The notes under the pieces: generated by a model | What the model saw: only the letters and a program-made list of their open reading frames with translations | Told to the model about the DNA's origin: nothing | The model's database searches: none | Assembly: GCF_000688335.1 (NCBI RefSeq) | Contig: NZ_JHZX01000001.1 | Location: 3,906,001 to 3,970,000, forward strand | Direction of reading: 5' to 3' | DNA length: 64,000 nucleotides | Origin: Sediminibacter sp. Hel_I_10 | Lineage (GTDB): Bacteria; Bacteroidota; Bacteroidia; Flavobacteriales; Flavobacteriaceae | Part shown: piece after piece, positions 8,059-17,346 of the stretch | Layout of the letters: every line of letters begins with the position of its first letter | Numbering within the stretch: the first letter of the stretch is position 1 | Made by a program: the position numbers and the translations under genes

Positions 8059-8493
8059 ATGAAAAAGCACTTCCAACATATTCTGTTCTCTTTAAGTATT
8101 CTACTTTTGAGTGGGTTTGTACAACTATATGCAAGTTCAGGATATAGTGCTCAAAATCATTTCGTTTTCCAACAAGAAAATAATTTAAATGATTTTGTAG
8201 ATTTCGATGCGTATCATCAACGTCTTCTCGAATTAAATAATAGTTCAGAAACAGAACATATGCATCAGCTGTTTGCAGAAATAGCCGATGTTGAAGATTC
8301 AGAAGAGAATGAAGAAAAAGCAAGTACTAGCAATTCATCTCAGTCCTTTGCTTTCTTTAACTCTGCGCGTTTGCATGCTGCACAGTGTGCTTATTTTTCT
8401 TCTCAGCTCAAGCGGGAGTTTTTAAATTATGAACATGTAATTTCAAAACCTTCCCTTAGACTCTACTTAAAATTTCAGGTATTCATTATCTGA
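8059..8493 (+). CDS. Secreted orphan protein upstream of an RND efflux operon
   Basis: 144 aa with an N-terminal signal peptide (MKKHFQHILFSLSILLLSGF, cleavage near LYASS). The rest is hydrophilic with an acidic Glu/Asp-rich linker (about residues 78-92, EIADVEDSEENEEK) and a short C-terminal LRLYLKFQVFII. It has no Cys-lipobox and no recognised domain. A hairpin with a T-run follows its stop, before the efflux adaptor gene, so it is either a separate unit or a leader gene of the efflux operon with attenuation between. Function unknown; a periplasmic accessory or sensor role next to the pump is only a guess from position. Confidence 0.65.
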   Translation: MKKHFQHILFSLSILLLSGFVQLYASSGYSAQNHFVFQQENNLNDFVDFDAYHQRLLELNNSSETEHMHQLFAEIADVEDSEENEEKASTSNSSQSFAFFNSARLHAAQCAYFSSQLKREFLNYEHVISKPSLRLYLKFQVFII

Positions 8494-8506
8494 TCATTTG
8501 GTGTAT

Positions 8507-8535
8507 ACAGACATAACTTCATAAGTCTGTTTTTT
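8507..8535 (+). terminator. Rho-independent terminator or attenuator before the RND operon
   Basis: ACAGAC (8507-8512) pairs with GTCTGT (8525-8530), followed by T6 (8530-8535). The stem is only 6 bp with a 12-nt loop, so strength is moderate. It separates the secreted orphan gene from the efflux genes. Confidence 0.55.
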
Positions 8536-8632
8536 ATGTAATTATTTCAAAAAAGAAAGTACTGCCATACTGAAATGGAAGTATCATTTACATTAACTCA
8601 ATCTATATCACCAATTATCTTATCGTATCGTT

Positions 8633-9715
8633 ATGAAAAACTATGTTATCGTCATAGGCATGCTTGTGCTTTTATTTCACACAAGCTGCGAATCAAAAAA
8701 AGAGAAAAAAGAAGAACACACAAAATATCTTGTTACCAACCCCATTAAAAAAGACACTTCTGTAACTAAGGATTATGTATGTCAAATCAATTCTATAAGG
8801 CATATTGAATTACGAGCTCTTGAACGAGGTTATCTACAAAATATTTATGTAGATGAAGGTCAGCGCGTGACTAAAGGCCAAAGAATGTTCCATATCATGC
8901 CCAACATTTATGAGGCCGATCTTCAAAAAGCTACTGCTGAAGCCAAAGTTGCCGAAATAGAACTAGATAACACCAAGTTACTTGCAGATGGTAACGTTGT
9001 TTCTGAAAACGAACTGGCAATGGCCAGAGCTAATTATGACAAAGCTAGAGCAGAAGTAGCGCTTTCTGAAACACATTTGGGTTTTACCAATATCAAGGCG
9101 CCTTTTGATGGCATCATGGACCACCTACATGTTCGTGAAGGTAGTTTACTAGACGAAGGTGAATTATTGACTACACTTTCAGACAACAGTAAAATGTGGG
9201 TTTATTTTAATGTGCCAGAAGCCGAATATTTAGACTATATCATCAGTGCAAATAAGGATAGTAAAAAGGAAGTACAACTCTTAATGGCCAATAATAAAAA
9301 ATTCAATCAAAAAGGTATCGTTGAAACCATTGAAGGTGAATTTAACAACCAAACGGGAAACATTGCCTTTAGAGCAACCTTTGATAACCCTGATAGTATT
9401 TTGAGACATGGAGAAACAGGTAGCGTATTGATGACCATCCCTTTTAAAGATGCCATCATTATTCCTCAAAAAGCAACTTTCGAAATTTTAGATAAGAAAT
9501 ACGTATTCGTCATTGATAAAAATGATGTGGTGCAACAAAGAGAAATCACTATTGCGGCAGAAATGCAACATCTCTTTGTAATAGATAAAGGATTGTCTGT
9601 TAACGATAGAATATTGGTAGAAGGTATTCGAATGGTTAAGAACAAGGAAAAGATACATACCAAATTTGTAGAACCAAATGAAGTTTTATCTCACTTGAAC
9701 TTATACGCCGAGTAA
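8633..9715 (+). CDS. RND efflux periplasmic adaptor (membrane fusion lipoprotein)
   Basis: 360-aa HlyD/AcrA-type adaptor linking the inner-membrane pump to the outer-membrane channel. The N-terminus is a lipoprotein signal with the Cys in LLFHTSCESKKEKK (about residue 19). The split biotinyl-lipoyl domain shows ERGYLQNIYVDEGQRVTKGQ and, after a short alpha-hairpin (about residues 100-145), IKAPFDGIMDHLHVREGSLL. A beta-barrel domain and a membrane-proximal domain follow (VEGIRMVKNKEKI near the end). It is first of three genes; the pump begins 24 nt downstream. Substrates cannot be predicted from the sequence. Confidence 0.93.
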   Translation: MKNYVIVIGMLVLLFHTSCESKKEKKEEHTKYLVTNPIKKDTSVTKDYVCQINSIRHIELRALERGYLQNIYVDEGQRVTKGQRMFHIMPNIYEADLQKATAEAKVAEIELDNTKLLADGNVVSENELAMARANYDKARAEVALSETHLGFTNIKAPFDGIMDHLHVREGSLLDEGELLTTLSDNSKMWVYFNVPEAEYLDYIISANKDSKKEVQLLMANNKKFNQKGIVETIEGEFNNQTGNIAFRATFDNPDSILRHGETGSVLMTIPFKDAIIIPQKATFEILDKKYVFVIDKNDVVQQREITIAAEMQHLFVIDKGLSVNDRILVEGIRMVKNKEKIHTKFVEPNEVLSHLNLYAE

Positions 9716-9739
9716 TCGCAATTAAAATCTTGACGACAG

Positions 9740-12700
9740 ATGTTTAGTAAATTTATAAAAAGACCGGTTTTGGCAATCGTCATATCGGTAATCATCGTAT
9801 TCACGGGACTGCTCTCTATTAAGCAGTTACCAATTTCACAATTTCCAGAAATTGCACCAACTACGGTAAACATATTTATTGCTTATCCTGGTTCTAGTGC
9901 AGATGTACTGGTAAAATCAACGCTCATACCTCTAGAAACGGCCATCAACGGTGTGCAAGGTATGCGTTATATAGCTTCTGATGCCACAAGTGCGGGAGAA
10001 GGAACCTTACGTATTATTTTTGAACCTGGTACAGATCCCAACCAAGCGGTAGTAAGGGTAAAGACCAGAGTAGATCAAGTTATGCCGTTATTGCCAGAAT
10101 TGGTGCAACGAGAAGGGGTTATCATAACTCCTGTGCAGCCAAGTATGTTGATGTACGTTAACTTGTACAGTAATAATGACGATGACCACGAGCTATTTTT
10201 GTATAACTACGCGTATACCAAAATGATTCCAGAAATTCAAAGAATCGATGGTATTGCTAGTGCGCAAATTCTTGGTAGCCGAAAGTATGCCATGAGAGTT
10301 TGGTTAAAACCAGACCGTATGCGTGCCTATAATGTTTCCGCAGAAGAAATTTTAAAAGCCATGGAAGAGCAGAGTATTTTGGCTCGACCTGGAAGGATTG
10401 GTCAAAGCTCTGGTAAAACATCACAATCGCTTGAATATGTGCTCATGTATCAAGATCGATATGATGAACCTGAACAATATGAGGATATTATTATCAAAGC
10501 CAATGAGGATGGTGAAATCTTAACCTTAGGAGAATTGGCCGATGTTGAATTGGGTAGTGAGTTTTTTGATATTTATTCTAATTTAGATGGAAAACCTTCG
10601 GCATCCATTGTCTTGAAACAAACATTTGGTAGTAATGCCAGTGATGTGATTCAAGAGGTAAAAGATAAGCTCGAGGAACTTCAGGAAGACTTACCAACAG
10701 GGTTAGAATATAGAATTAGTTATGATGTGTCTAACTTCTTAAATGCATCTATAGAGCAGGTAATTCATACACTTAGGGATGCATTTATTTTGGTAGCTAT
10801 CGTGGTATTCTTGTTCTTGGGAGATTGGCGTTCTACGTTGATACCAATCATTGCTGTACCTGTTTCTTTAATTGGGGCCTTTTTTATCATGCAACTCTTT
10901 GGTCTTTCTATTAACCTGATCACGTTATTCGCACTGGTTTTAGCTATTGGTATTGTGGTTGACGATGCTATTGTGGTGGTCGAGGCCGTGCATGCCAAAA
11001 TGGAAGAAACCCATTTGGGACCTTATGAAGCTGTTAAATTGGTGGTTAATGAGATTGGTGGCGCTATTATAGCTATTACTTTGGTGATGGTCTCTGTATT
11101 TATCCCCATAGCATTTATGACTGGTCCAGTTGGAGTCTTCTATCGCCAATTTTCAATAACAATGGCAGGATCTATTATTCTCTCGGCCGTTGTGGCTTTA
11201 ACTTTGACGCCGGTACTTTGTGCCATGATCCTTAAAAATGATCATGGTAAACCCAAGAAGAAATCACCTGTAGATAAATTTATCGATTGGTTTAACAGAG
11301 GTTTTGAACGATTGACTGGTAGATACGGTAAAATTCTTAACCGCATCGTGGCTAGAAGAGTCTTAACCTTTGGGATCTTAATTGCCTTTTGCGTCGGTAT
11401 ATTTTTAACAAATGAAGTTTTACCAGCAGGATTTATTCCAAATGAAGATCAAGGTATGATCTATGCCATCATTCAAACACCTCCAGGATCTACGTTGGAG
11501 CGTACCAATGATGTGGCCAGAAAACTTCAGAAAATCTGTGAAGAAACGGAAGGCGTAGAATCGGTATCTTCTTTGGCGGGATATGAAATCATGACTGAAG
11601 GTCGAGGCTCTAATGCCGGGACTTGTTTGATTAATTTAAAACCTTGGTCAGAACGTCATCATTCAGTTCACGAAATCATGGAAGAGCTGGAAGAGGAAAC
11701 CAAAAACTTAGGAGCGGTCATTGAATATTTTGAACCGCCTGCAGTACCTGGATTTGGATCATCTGGTGGATTTTCTATGCGTTTATTAGATAAAACAGAT
11801 GGCACCGATTATCATGAATTTGAAAAAATCAATAACAATTTCATGGATGCGCTTTCTAAGCGTGAAGAGCTTGCCGGTTTATTCACGTTCTATTCTGCAA
11901 ATTATCCGCAGTATGAACTTAAAATAAACAATAAGATTGCCATGCAAAAAGGGGTGACCATTGATAAAGCTATGGAAAACCTCAATATTTTAATTGGTAG
12001 TACGTATGAACAAGGTTTTATCCGTTTTGGTCGTTTCTTTAAGGTGTATACTCAGGCAGCACCAGAATATAGAGCACTGCCAACAGATCTTGAAAAACTT
12101 TTTGTTAAGAATGAAGAGGGAGAGATGGTACCTTATTCGGCCTTCATGAGCATGGAGAAAAAATTGGGTCCTAATGAGATTACACGTTACAACCTTTACA
12201 ATTCTGCATCTATAAGAGGGTTGCCTGCGCCTGGATTTACTAGTGGAGATGCCATAGACGCCATAAATGAAGTTGCAGAATTGACCCTTCCAAGGGGTTA
12301 TGATGTTGCTTGGGAAGGTTTGTCTTATGATGAGGCTCGAAGAGGAAATGAATCAATTTACATTTTTATCGTCGTATTAATTTTCGTGTATTTTGTACTT
12401 GCTGCACAATACGAGAGTTTCTTATTACCATTTGCCATCATTCTGTCCTTGCCTGTTGGAGTTCTCGGTTCGTTCGTTATGCTTAAAGCAATGGGGCTGG
12501 CCAATGATGTTTACGCACAAATTGGACTCATCATGCTGGTTGGCTTACTCGGTAAAAATGCGGTACTAATTGTAGAATTTGCAGTACAAAAACGACGACA
12601 GGGCAGTACTATTTTAGAATCGGCCATAGAAGGTGCCAAAGTACGTTTTAGACCTATTTTGATGACCTCGTTTGCGTTTATAGCAGGTCTTATTCCATTG

Positions 12701-12985
12701 GTATTTGCACATGGTGCAGGTGCTATTGGTAATAGAACTATTGGAGGATCAGCTATGGGAGGAATGCTCATGGGAACCCTATTTGGGGTATTGATCATCC
12801 CTGGCCTGTATTATATTTTCGCAACAATGGCAGATGGTCGTAGCTTGATTAAAGGAGAATCTAACGAGCCTGTTTCCGAAGAATTTATGAGAATAAGTGA
12901 GAGTGAAAGTAAAACATCTTCTAGACTCCGCAAAATCAACAAGCTTTTGAAAAAACTAATTAAAAAAGATAGTGATGAACAATAA
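9740..12985 (+). CDS. RND multidrug efflux permease (AcrB/MexB, HAE1 type)
   Basis: 1081-aa inner-membrane proton-driven pump. It starts MFSKFIKRPVLAIVISVIIV, the usual first helix, and has two repeats of large periplasmic loop plus helix bundle. The proton-relay Asp pair is present in TM4 (AIGIVVDDAIVVVEAVH, about residues 398-414). The second half has GLLGKNAVLIVEFA (about 934-947) and FRPILMTSFAFIAGLIPL. It has about 30 more residues at the C-terminus than E. coli AcrB, and these are basic and Ser/Lys-rich. The reading frame is intact. It overlaps the outer-membrane factor gene by 11 nt, so translation is probably coupled. Confidence 0.96.
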   Translation: MFSKFIKRPVLAIVISVIIVFTGLLSIKQLPISQFPEIAPTTVNIFIAYPGSSADVLVKSTLIPLETAINGVQGMRYIASDATSAGEGTLRIIFEPGTDPNQAVVRVKTRVDQVMPLLPELVQREGVIITPVQPSMLMYVNLYSNNDDDHELFLYNYAYTKMIPEIQRIDGIASAQILGSRKYAMRVWLKPDRMRAYNVSAEEILKAMEEQSILARPGRIGQSSGKTSQSLEYVLMYQDRYDEPEQYEDIIIKANEDGEILTLGELADVELGSEFFDIYSNLDGKPSASIVLKQTFGSNASDVIQEVKDKLEELQEDLPTGLEYRISYDVSNFLNASIEQVIHTLRDAFILVAIVVFLFLGDWRSTLIPIIAVPVSLIGAFFIMQLFGLSINLITLFALVLAIGIVVDDAIVVVEAVHAKMEETHLGPYEAVKLVVNEIGGAIIAITLVMVSVFIPIAFMTGPVGVFYRQFSITMAGSIILSAVVALTLTPVLCAMILKNDHGKPKKKSPVDKFIDWFNRGFERLTGRYGKILNRIVARRVLTFGILIAFCVGIFLTNEVLPAGFIPNEDQGMIYAIIQTPPGSTLERTNDVARKLQKICEETEGVESVSSLAGYEIMTEGRGSNAGTCLINLKPWSERHHSVHEIMEELEEETKNLGAVIEYFEPPAVPGFGSSGGFSMRLLDKTDGTDYHEFEKINNNFMDALSKREELAGLFTFYSANYPQYELKINNKIAMQKGVTIDKAMENLNILIGSTYEQGFIRFGRFFKVYTQAAPEYRALPTDLEKLFVKNEEGEMVPYSAFMSMEKKLGPNEITRYNLYNSASIRGLPAPGFTSGDAIDAINEVAELTLPRGYDVAWEGLSYDEARRGNESIYIFIVVLIFVYFVLAAQYESFLLPFAIILSLPVGVLGSFVMLKAMGLANDVYAQIGLIMLVGLLGKNAVLIVEFAVQKRRQGSTILESAIEGAKVRFRPILMTSFAFIAGLIPLVFAHGAGAIGNRTIGGSAMGGMLMGTLFGVLIIPGLYYIFATMADGRSLIKGESNEPVSEEFMRISESESKTSSRLRKINKLLKKLIKKDSDEQ

Positions 12986-14426
12986 TATTAGAAATCTAAT
13001 TACTTACAGACGTTCATTTGTATTAAGTTGTCTTGCCGTTTTGGTGTTCTATTCTTGTGTCCCGACCAAGGTTGTAAGAGAAGAAGATAATTCGGTACCA
13101 GATCTCTATAATGCATTGGCTACAGACACCACAAATGTGGCAAAGGTCAATTGGAAAAATTTCTTTTCAGATGAAAATTTAGTCACATTAATTGATAGTG
13201 CTTTGGTCAGTAACCAAGAGCTCAATATCATGTTGCAACAAATAGACATTTCTAAAAATGAAATTAGAGCAAGAAAAGGTGAGTATTTACCGTTTGTAAG
13301 CGCCTATGCTGGAGCAGAAACAGAAAAGGTAGGTGAGTTTACTAGAAATGGTGCCGTTGAGCAAAATTTGAACATTCGTGAAGACGAGGCATTTCCTGAT
13401 CCTTTATCCAACTTTTCTTTAGGGCTTTCAGCCTCTTGGGAATTGGATATTTGGAAAAAACTTCGGAATAGCAAAAAAGCAGCTGTATTTGAGTATTTAT
13501 CTTCGGTTGAAGGAAAGAATTTTATGGTCACCAATTTGGTGTCTGAAATTGCAGAAACCTATTATGAGCTATTGGCGTTAGACAATCAATTGGCCATTAT
13601 AGAGCAGAATTTAGAACTTCAAAAGAATGCTTTAGCAATGGTAAAACTTCAAAAGCAAGCCGCTAGAGCTACAGAGCTGGGTGTACAAAGATTTGAAGCA
13701 GAAGTTCTTAAGAACAGAAGTAATAAATATCAAATACAACAGCAAATTGTAGAGACCGAAAACAAGATCAACTTTTTACTTGGTCGATATCCACAATCTA
13801 TAAAGAGGGATTCAGATAACTTTATTGAGCGTAAAATTGATACCGTCTATGCTGGAATTCCATCACAATTATTAGAGAATCGCCCAGATATTCGTCAAGC
13901 AGAGTTTGAATTGGCAGCGGCAAAATTAGATACCAAGGTCGCTAAAGCTGGTTTTTATCCTTCTTTGGGAATTAAAGCTGGCGTAGGTTTAGAGGCCTTT
14001 AATTTGAAACATTTGCCAAGTACACCAGAGTCTCTTGCCTATTCTTTAGTGGGAGACGTTGTAGGACCTTTGCTTAATAGAAATGCCATAAAAGCGAATT
14101 ATCAAAATGCAAATGACAGACAGCTACAAGCAGTTTATGAATTTGAAAAGACCATTTTAGGGGCTTATGTTGAAGTCGCCAATGAGCTTTCTAACATTCG
14201 TAATCTTAAAAATAGTTATGATCTTAAAAGGGATCAAGTTGAAGCATTAACAACCTCGATTGATTTATCTACAAGATTGTTTCGCTCTGCAAGAGCCGAT
14301 TATATGGAGGTGTTACTTACCCAAAGAGAGGCACTGGATGCTAAAATTGAAATTGTAGAAACTAAAAAAAATCAGTTGTTAGCTAATGTGCATATTTATC
14401 GTGCACTCGGCGGAGGCTGGAACTAA
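12975..14426 (+). CDS. TolC/NodT-family outer-membrane efflux lipoprotein
   Basis: 483-aa outer-membrane factor completing the tripartite pump. ATG 12975 overlaps the pump stop by 11 nt; a GTG one codon earlier is less likely. The signal peptide ends in a lipobox (LVFYSCVPTKVV, Cys about residue 28). Two OEP repeats follow, with LGLSASWELDIWKKLRNSKK (about 148-167), the coiled-coil region (about 170-260), PDIRQAEFELAAAKLDTKVA and FYPSLGIKAGVG. The C-terminal half repeats the pattern (RSARADYMEVLLTQREALD). A strong terminator closes the operon. Confidence 0.94.
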   Translation: MNNNIRNLITYRRSFVLSCLAVLVFYSCVPTKVVREEDNSVPDLYNALATDTTNVAKVNWKNFFSDENLVTLIDSALVSNQELNIMLQQIDISKNEIRARKGEYLPFVSAYAGAETEKVGEFTRNGAVEQNLNIREDEAFPDPLSNFSLGLSASWELDIWKKLRNSKKAAVFEYLSSVEGKNFMVTNLVSEIAETYYELLALDNQLAIIEQNLELQKNALAMVKLQKQAARATELGVQRFEAEVLKNRSNKYQIQQQIVETENKINFLLGRYPQSIKRDSDNFIERKIDTVYAGIPSQLLENRPDIRQAEFELAAAKLDTKVAKAGFYPSLGIKAGVGLEAFNLKHLPSTPESLAYSLVGDVVGPLLNRNAIKANYQNANDRQLQAVYEFEKTILGAYVEVANELSNIRNLKNSYDLKRDQVEALTTSIDLSTRLFRSARADYMEVLLTQREALDAKIEIVETKKNQLLANVHIYRALGGGWN

Positions 14427-14455
14427 AATCTTTTAGTGTTAATAGCAGTTAAAGG

Positions 14456-14487
14456 GTCATCTCACATCATGTGGGATGGCTTTTTTT
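14456..14487 (+). terminator. Rho-independent terminator of the RND operon
   Basis: GTCATCTCAC (14456-14465) pairs with GTGGGATGGC (14471-14480) over 10 bp including two G.U pairs; the loop is ATCAT and T7 follows. Confidence 0.85.
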
Positions 14488-14561
14488 CATTATAAACGTA
14501 ACGTCTATTTTTAAGAATGTCAAGTATGTCATTCTAACTTTATCTCATGGGGTTTATTTTG

Positions 14562-14569
14562 TAATTTTG
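14562..14569 (+). promoter_or_regulatory. -7 element for the DUF2490 gene
   Basis: TAATTTTG matches TAnnTTTG 14 nt before the ATG at 14584 and just after the RND operon terminator. No convincing -33 TTG is seen at normal spacing. Confidence 0.5.
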
Positions 14570-14583
14570 ATGAAATTGCAAGA

Positions 14584-15273
14584 ATGAAGCTTCAGAATCT
14601 TTTAGTGGTGTTACTATTTTCTTCAGGAGGAATGTTTGCTCAGGTAGAATCTGGCAAAACTGGGGCGTGGTATATGTACTTTTATGATCATCAATTTAAA
14701 AATAGCCGTTTTGGGATTCAAGGAGATGCACAATACCGAAATTGGAATCTCGGTGGTGATTTAGAACAACTTTTATTAAGATCTGGTTTGACTTATAGAC
14801 CTAAAGGTGTTGAAGCAAAATTTACCCTAGGTTACGCCCATGTGACTTCTGGCGAGTTTGGAGATGAGAATAATACGTCTATGGAAAACAGAATCTATCA
14901 AGAAGCTCTTTTACCTCAAAAATTGGGCAATCGCGTTTACCTTACCCATAGATTTAGATACGAACAACGATTTGTAGAAGATCAAGATTTTAGAACACGC
15001 TATCGCTACAACCTCTCTATAAACATACCGCTAACTAATAAGGCTTTAGAAGCTAATACCCTTTATTTAGCGTTGTACAATGAGTTATTTATTAATGGAC
15101 AAAAGGACATAGGAGATGACCGTACCGTGGCATTATTTGATAGAAACAGAACGTATTTGGGGCTTGGCTATGTTGTAAATGACGGCATACGTTTTCAACT
15201 AGGTTGGATGAATCAAAAAACAGATGCTATTGGTAAAGCCCAATTACAGCTTAGCATGCATCATAATTTTTAA
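14584..15273 (+). CDS. DUF2490 outer-membrane beta-barrel protein
   Basis: 229 aa with a signal peptide (MKLQNLLVVLLFSSGGMFAQ). The mature part alternates amphipathic beta-strands (FGIQGDAQYRNWNL, LLLRSGLTYRP, AKFTLGYAHVT, NRVYLTHRFRYEQRFVE, FRTRYRYNLSINIPL, LGLGYVVNDGIRFQLGWMNQ) and ends in a beta-strand with terminal Phe (LQLSMHHNF), as expected of a small outer-membrane barrel. This is the DUF2490 pattern. Function unknown. It stops 24 nt before menC, so it may be the first gene of a DUF2490-menC-CPBP-menE unit. Confidence 0.85.
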   Translation: MKLQNLLVVLLFSSGGMFAQVESGKTGAWYMYFYDHQFKNSRFGIQGDAQYRNWNLGGDLEQLLLRSGLTYRPKGVEAKFTLGYAHVTSGEFGDENNTSMENRIYQEALLPQKLGNRVYLTHRFRYEQRFVEDQDFRTRYRYNLSINIPLTNKALEANTLYLALYNELFINGQKDIGDDRTVALFDRNRTYLGLGYVVNDGIRFQLGWMNQKTDAIGKAQLQLSMHHNF

Positions 15274-15297
15274 TTAAAACTTAAGCAAAAACATCAT

Positions 15298-16347
15298 ATG
15301 AAGGCATCATTTCAACCTTATACCTTAAATTTTAAACAAGCGAGTGGGACATCAAGAGGCGTTTTGAAAACTAAGGATACTTGGTTTATTATAATTAATG
15401 ACGGAACCAAAAAGGGGATTGGTGAGTGTGGAATGTTTAGAGGATTGAGCTTTGACGATACACCCCATTATGAGGCAAAATTACAATGGGTTTGCGACCA
15501 TATTAATTTAGGATTACAGGCCTTACTTATTGAAACTACCCAATACCCGAGCATTCAGTTTGGTCTAGAAATGGCATTTAAATCTTTAGAAAGTATTGAT
15601 GGTTTTGAATTATTTCCTTCAAAATTCACAAAAGGCAATGATGCTATTTCAATCAACGGACTCATTTGGATGGGTAGCGCAACGTTTATGAAAGAGCAAA
15701 TTAGAGAAAAAATAGATCAAGGTTTTAAGTGTATTAAATTAAAGATTGGTGCTATAGATTTTTCTACGGAAATAGGACTACTCAAGTCCATCCGTGAAAC
15801 CTATTCTGCTCAAGACATGGAGCTTCGGGTTGATGCCAATGGCGCCTTTTCGCCAAAAGAAGCTTTAGAGAAATTAGACCAATTATCTAAATTTGATTTA
15901 CACTCCATTGAGCAACCCATTAAACAAGGGCAGTTAGAAGCTATGGCAAAATTATGTGAACAAACACCTTTGTCAATTGCTCTAGATGAAGAATTGATAG
16001 GTGTTTTTTCCGAAGAAAAAAAAGAAGCGCTTTTACAACAGATCAAACCACAATACATTATTCTGAAACCCACTTTGGTTGGCGGCTGTTCTGGAAGTGA
16101 ATCTTGGATTGAAAAAGCAGAAAGTCACAATATAGGTTGGTGGATTACGAGTGCTTTAGAAAGTAACATTGGTCTCAATGCTATTGCACAATGGACCTAT
16201 ACTTTAAAAAATAACAGACCGCAAGGTCTTGGGACAGGAGGTTTATTTTCCAATAATTTTGATGCGCCTTTGCTTGTAAAAAATGGTAAATTGCGCTACG
16301 ATAAATCGATCTCATGGTCTATAAAAAATGACCATTTTAATTATTAA
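15298..16347 (+). CDS. menC: MenC, o-succinylbenzoate synthase
   Basis: 349-aa enolase-superfamily enzyme (muconate-lactonising subgroup) that dehydrates SHCHC to o-succinylbenzoate. The barrel shows the catalytic Lys pair region CIKLKIGAID (about residues 144-153), the metal ligands LRVDANGAF (Asp, about 178), IEQPI (Glu, about 205) and ALDEELI (Asp, about 228), and the C-terminal-side Lys in YIILKPTLVGGCSG (about 258). The N-terminal capping domain carries GECGMFRGLS. It is followed 19 nt later by the CPBP gene and then menE. Confidence 0.93.
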   Translation: MKASFQPYTLNFKQASGTSRGVLKTKDTWFIIINDGTKKGIGECGMFRGLSFDDTPHYEAKLQWVCDHINLGLQALLIETTQYPSIQFGLEMAFKSLESIDGFELFPSKFTKGNDAISINGLIWMGSATFMKEQIREKIDQGFKCIKLKIGAIDFSTEIGLLKSIRETYSAQDMELRVDANGAFSPKEALEKLDQLSKFDLHSIEQPIKQGQLEAMAKLCEQTPLSIALDEELIGVFSEEKKEALLQQIKPQYIILKPTLVGGCSGSESWIEKAESHNIGWWITSALESNIGLNAIAQWTYTLKNNRPQGLGTGGLFSNNFDAPLLVKNGKLRYDKSISWSIKNDHFNY

Positions 16348-16366
16348 TTCACATAGAAAAAGGGTT

Positions 16367-17344
16367 ATGTTTATAGCACAGGCTTTTAAAGCCAAACACG
16401 AGTTTTGGAGATATTTAGTAGGGTCATTAATTGTTTTTGCTGCATCAACCGTAGGGCAAGTTCCTTTTATAGTTGTTCTATTTATTAAAGCAATTAAAGA
16501 CGGGAAAGGACTCGGTAGTATTTCGGAGGATACGATGTATTCTATGCTCGATCCAAATCTATTTTTATTTTTGATTTTACTATCCTTTGCTGTTGGTTTT
16601 ATCGGCTTGTTTTTGGCTGTAAAATACATACACCAACAAACCATGAGGGCTATTGCTACCTCTAGAATAAAACTAGATTGGAAACGCATTTGGTTCGCCT
16701 TTATTTTTTGGGGTACTATTTCATCTGGACTGGTATTGTTAGACTATTTTTATTTATCACCAGAGAGTTATGAATTTAATTTTGAGCCACAACGGTTCAT
16801 CATTTTATGCGTTATTGCCGTGGCATTAGTACCCATACAAACGAGTCTTGAGGAATATATTTTTAGAGGTTATTTGATGCAAGGTTTTGGAATGTTGGCA
16901 AAGAACAGATGGTTTCCATTACTGATGACGTCATTAATTTTTGGCCTTTTACACATTGCAAATCCAGAAGTTGGTAAACTTGGTTACGGTTTATTGGTTT
17001 ACTACATTGGTACAGGATTATTTCTGGGCATCATCACGCTTATGGATGAGGGTATGGAATTAGCTTTAGGGTTTCATGCCGCAAACAACTTATTCACCGC
17101 CTTATTGGTAACCTCAGACTGGACGGCTTTCCAAACCCATTCGATACTAAAAGATGTGGCAGAACCAAGTTTGGAATTTATAGATATGGTATTACCTGTG
17201 TTCATCATATTTCCTATTCTATTATTTATATTCGCTAAAGTGTACCGATGGAAAAACTGGAAAGAAAAACTCTTTGGAGAAGTACATGAACCCGCAAACG
17301 AAGATTACAAAATCATTGGAGAAGACTCCTATACAAATCAATAG
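16367..17344 (+). CDS. CPBP-family intramembrane metalloprotease
   Basis: 325-aa multi-pass membrane protein with the Abi/CPBP (type II CAAX-protease-like) motifs: LEEYIFRGYL (EExxxR, about residues 162-171), FGLLHIANP (FxxxH, about 191-199) and FHAANNLF (HxxxN, about 237-244). About seven or eight hydrophobic helices. An ATG at 16328 overlaps menC; ATG 16367 (MFIAQAFKAKHEFW) avoids overlap and is preferred. CPBP proteins are intramembrane peptidases or lack known substrates. It lies between menC and menE with 2 nt to menE, so it is probably co-transcribed; a link with menaquinone synthesis is not established. Confidence 0.9.
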   Translation: MFIAQAFKAKHEFWRYLVGSLIVFAASTVGQVPFIVVLFIKAIKDGKGLGSISEDTMYSMLDPNLFLFLILLSFAVGFIGLFLAVKYIHQQTMRAIATSRIKLDWKRIWFAFIFWGTISSGLVLLDYFYLSPESYEFNFEPQRFIILCVIAVALVPIQTSLEEYIFRGYLMQGFGMLAKNRWFPLLMTSLIFGLLHIANPEVGKLGYGLLVYYIGTGLFLGIITLMDEGMELALGFHAANNLFTALLVTSDWTAFQTHSILKDVAEPSLEFIDMVLPVFIIFPILLFIFAKVYRWKNWKEKLFGEVHEPANEDYKIIGEDSYTNQ

Positions 17345-17346
17345 AT

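Noticed and set aside
10765-11149. Open frames antisense to the RND pump gene
   Set aside because: They lie wholly inside a strong coding gene, with low-complexity Thr/Ile/Ser products typical of shadow frames.
12511-12798. 95-codon antisense frame at the end of the RND pump gene
   Set aside because: A shadow of the conserved pump coding sequence, with no promoter or family match.
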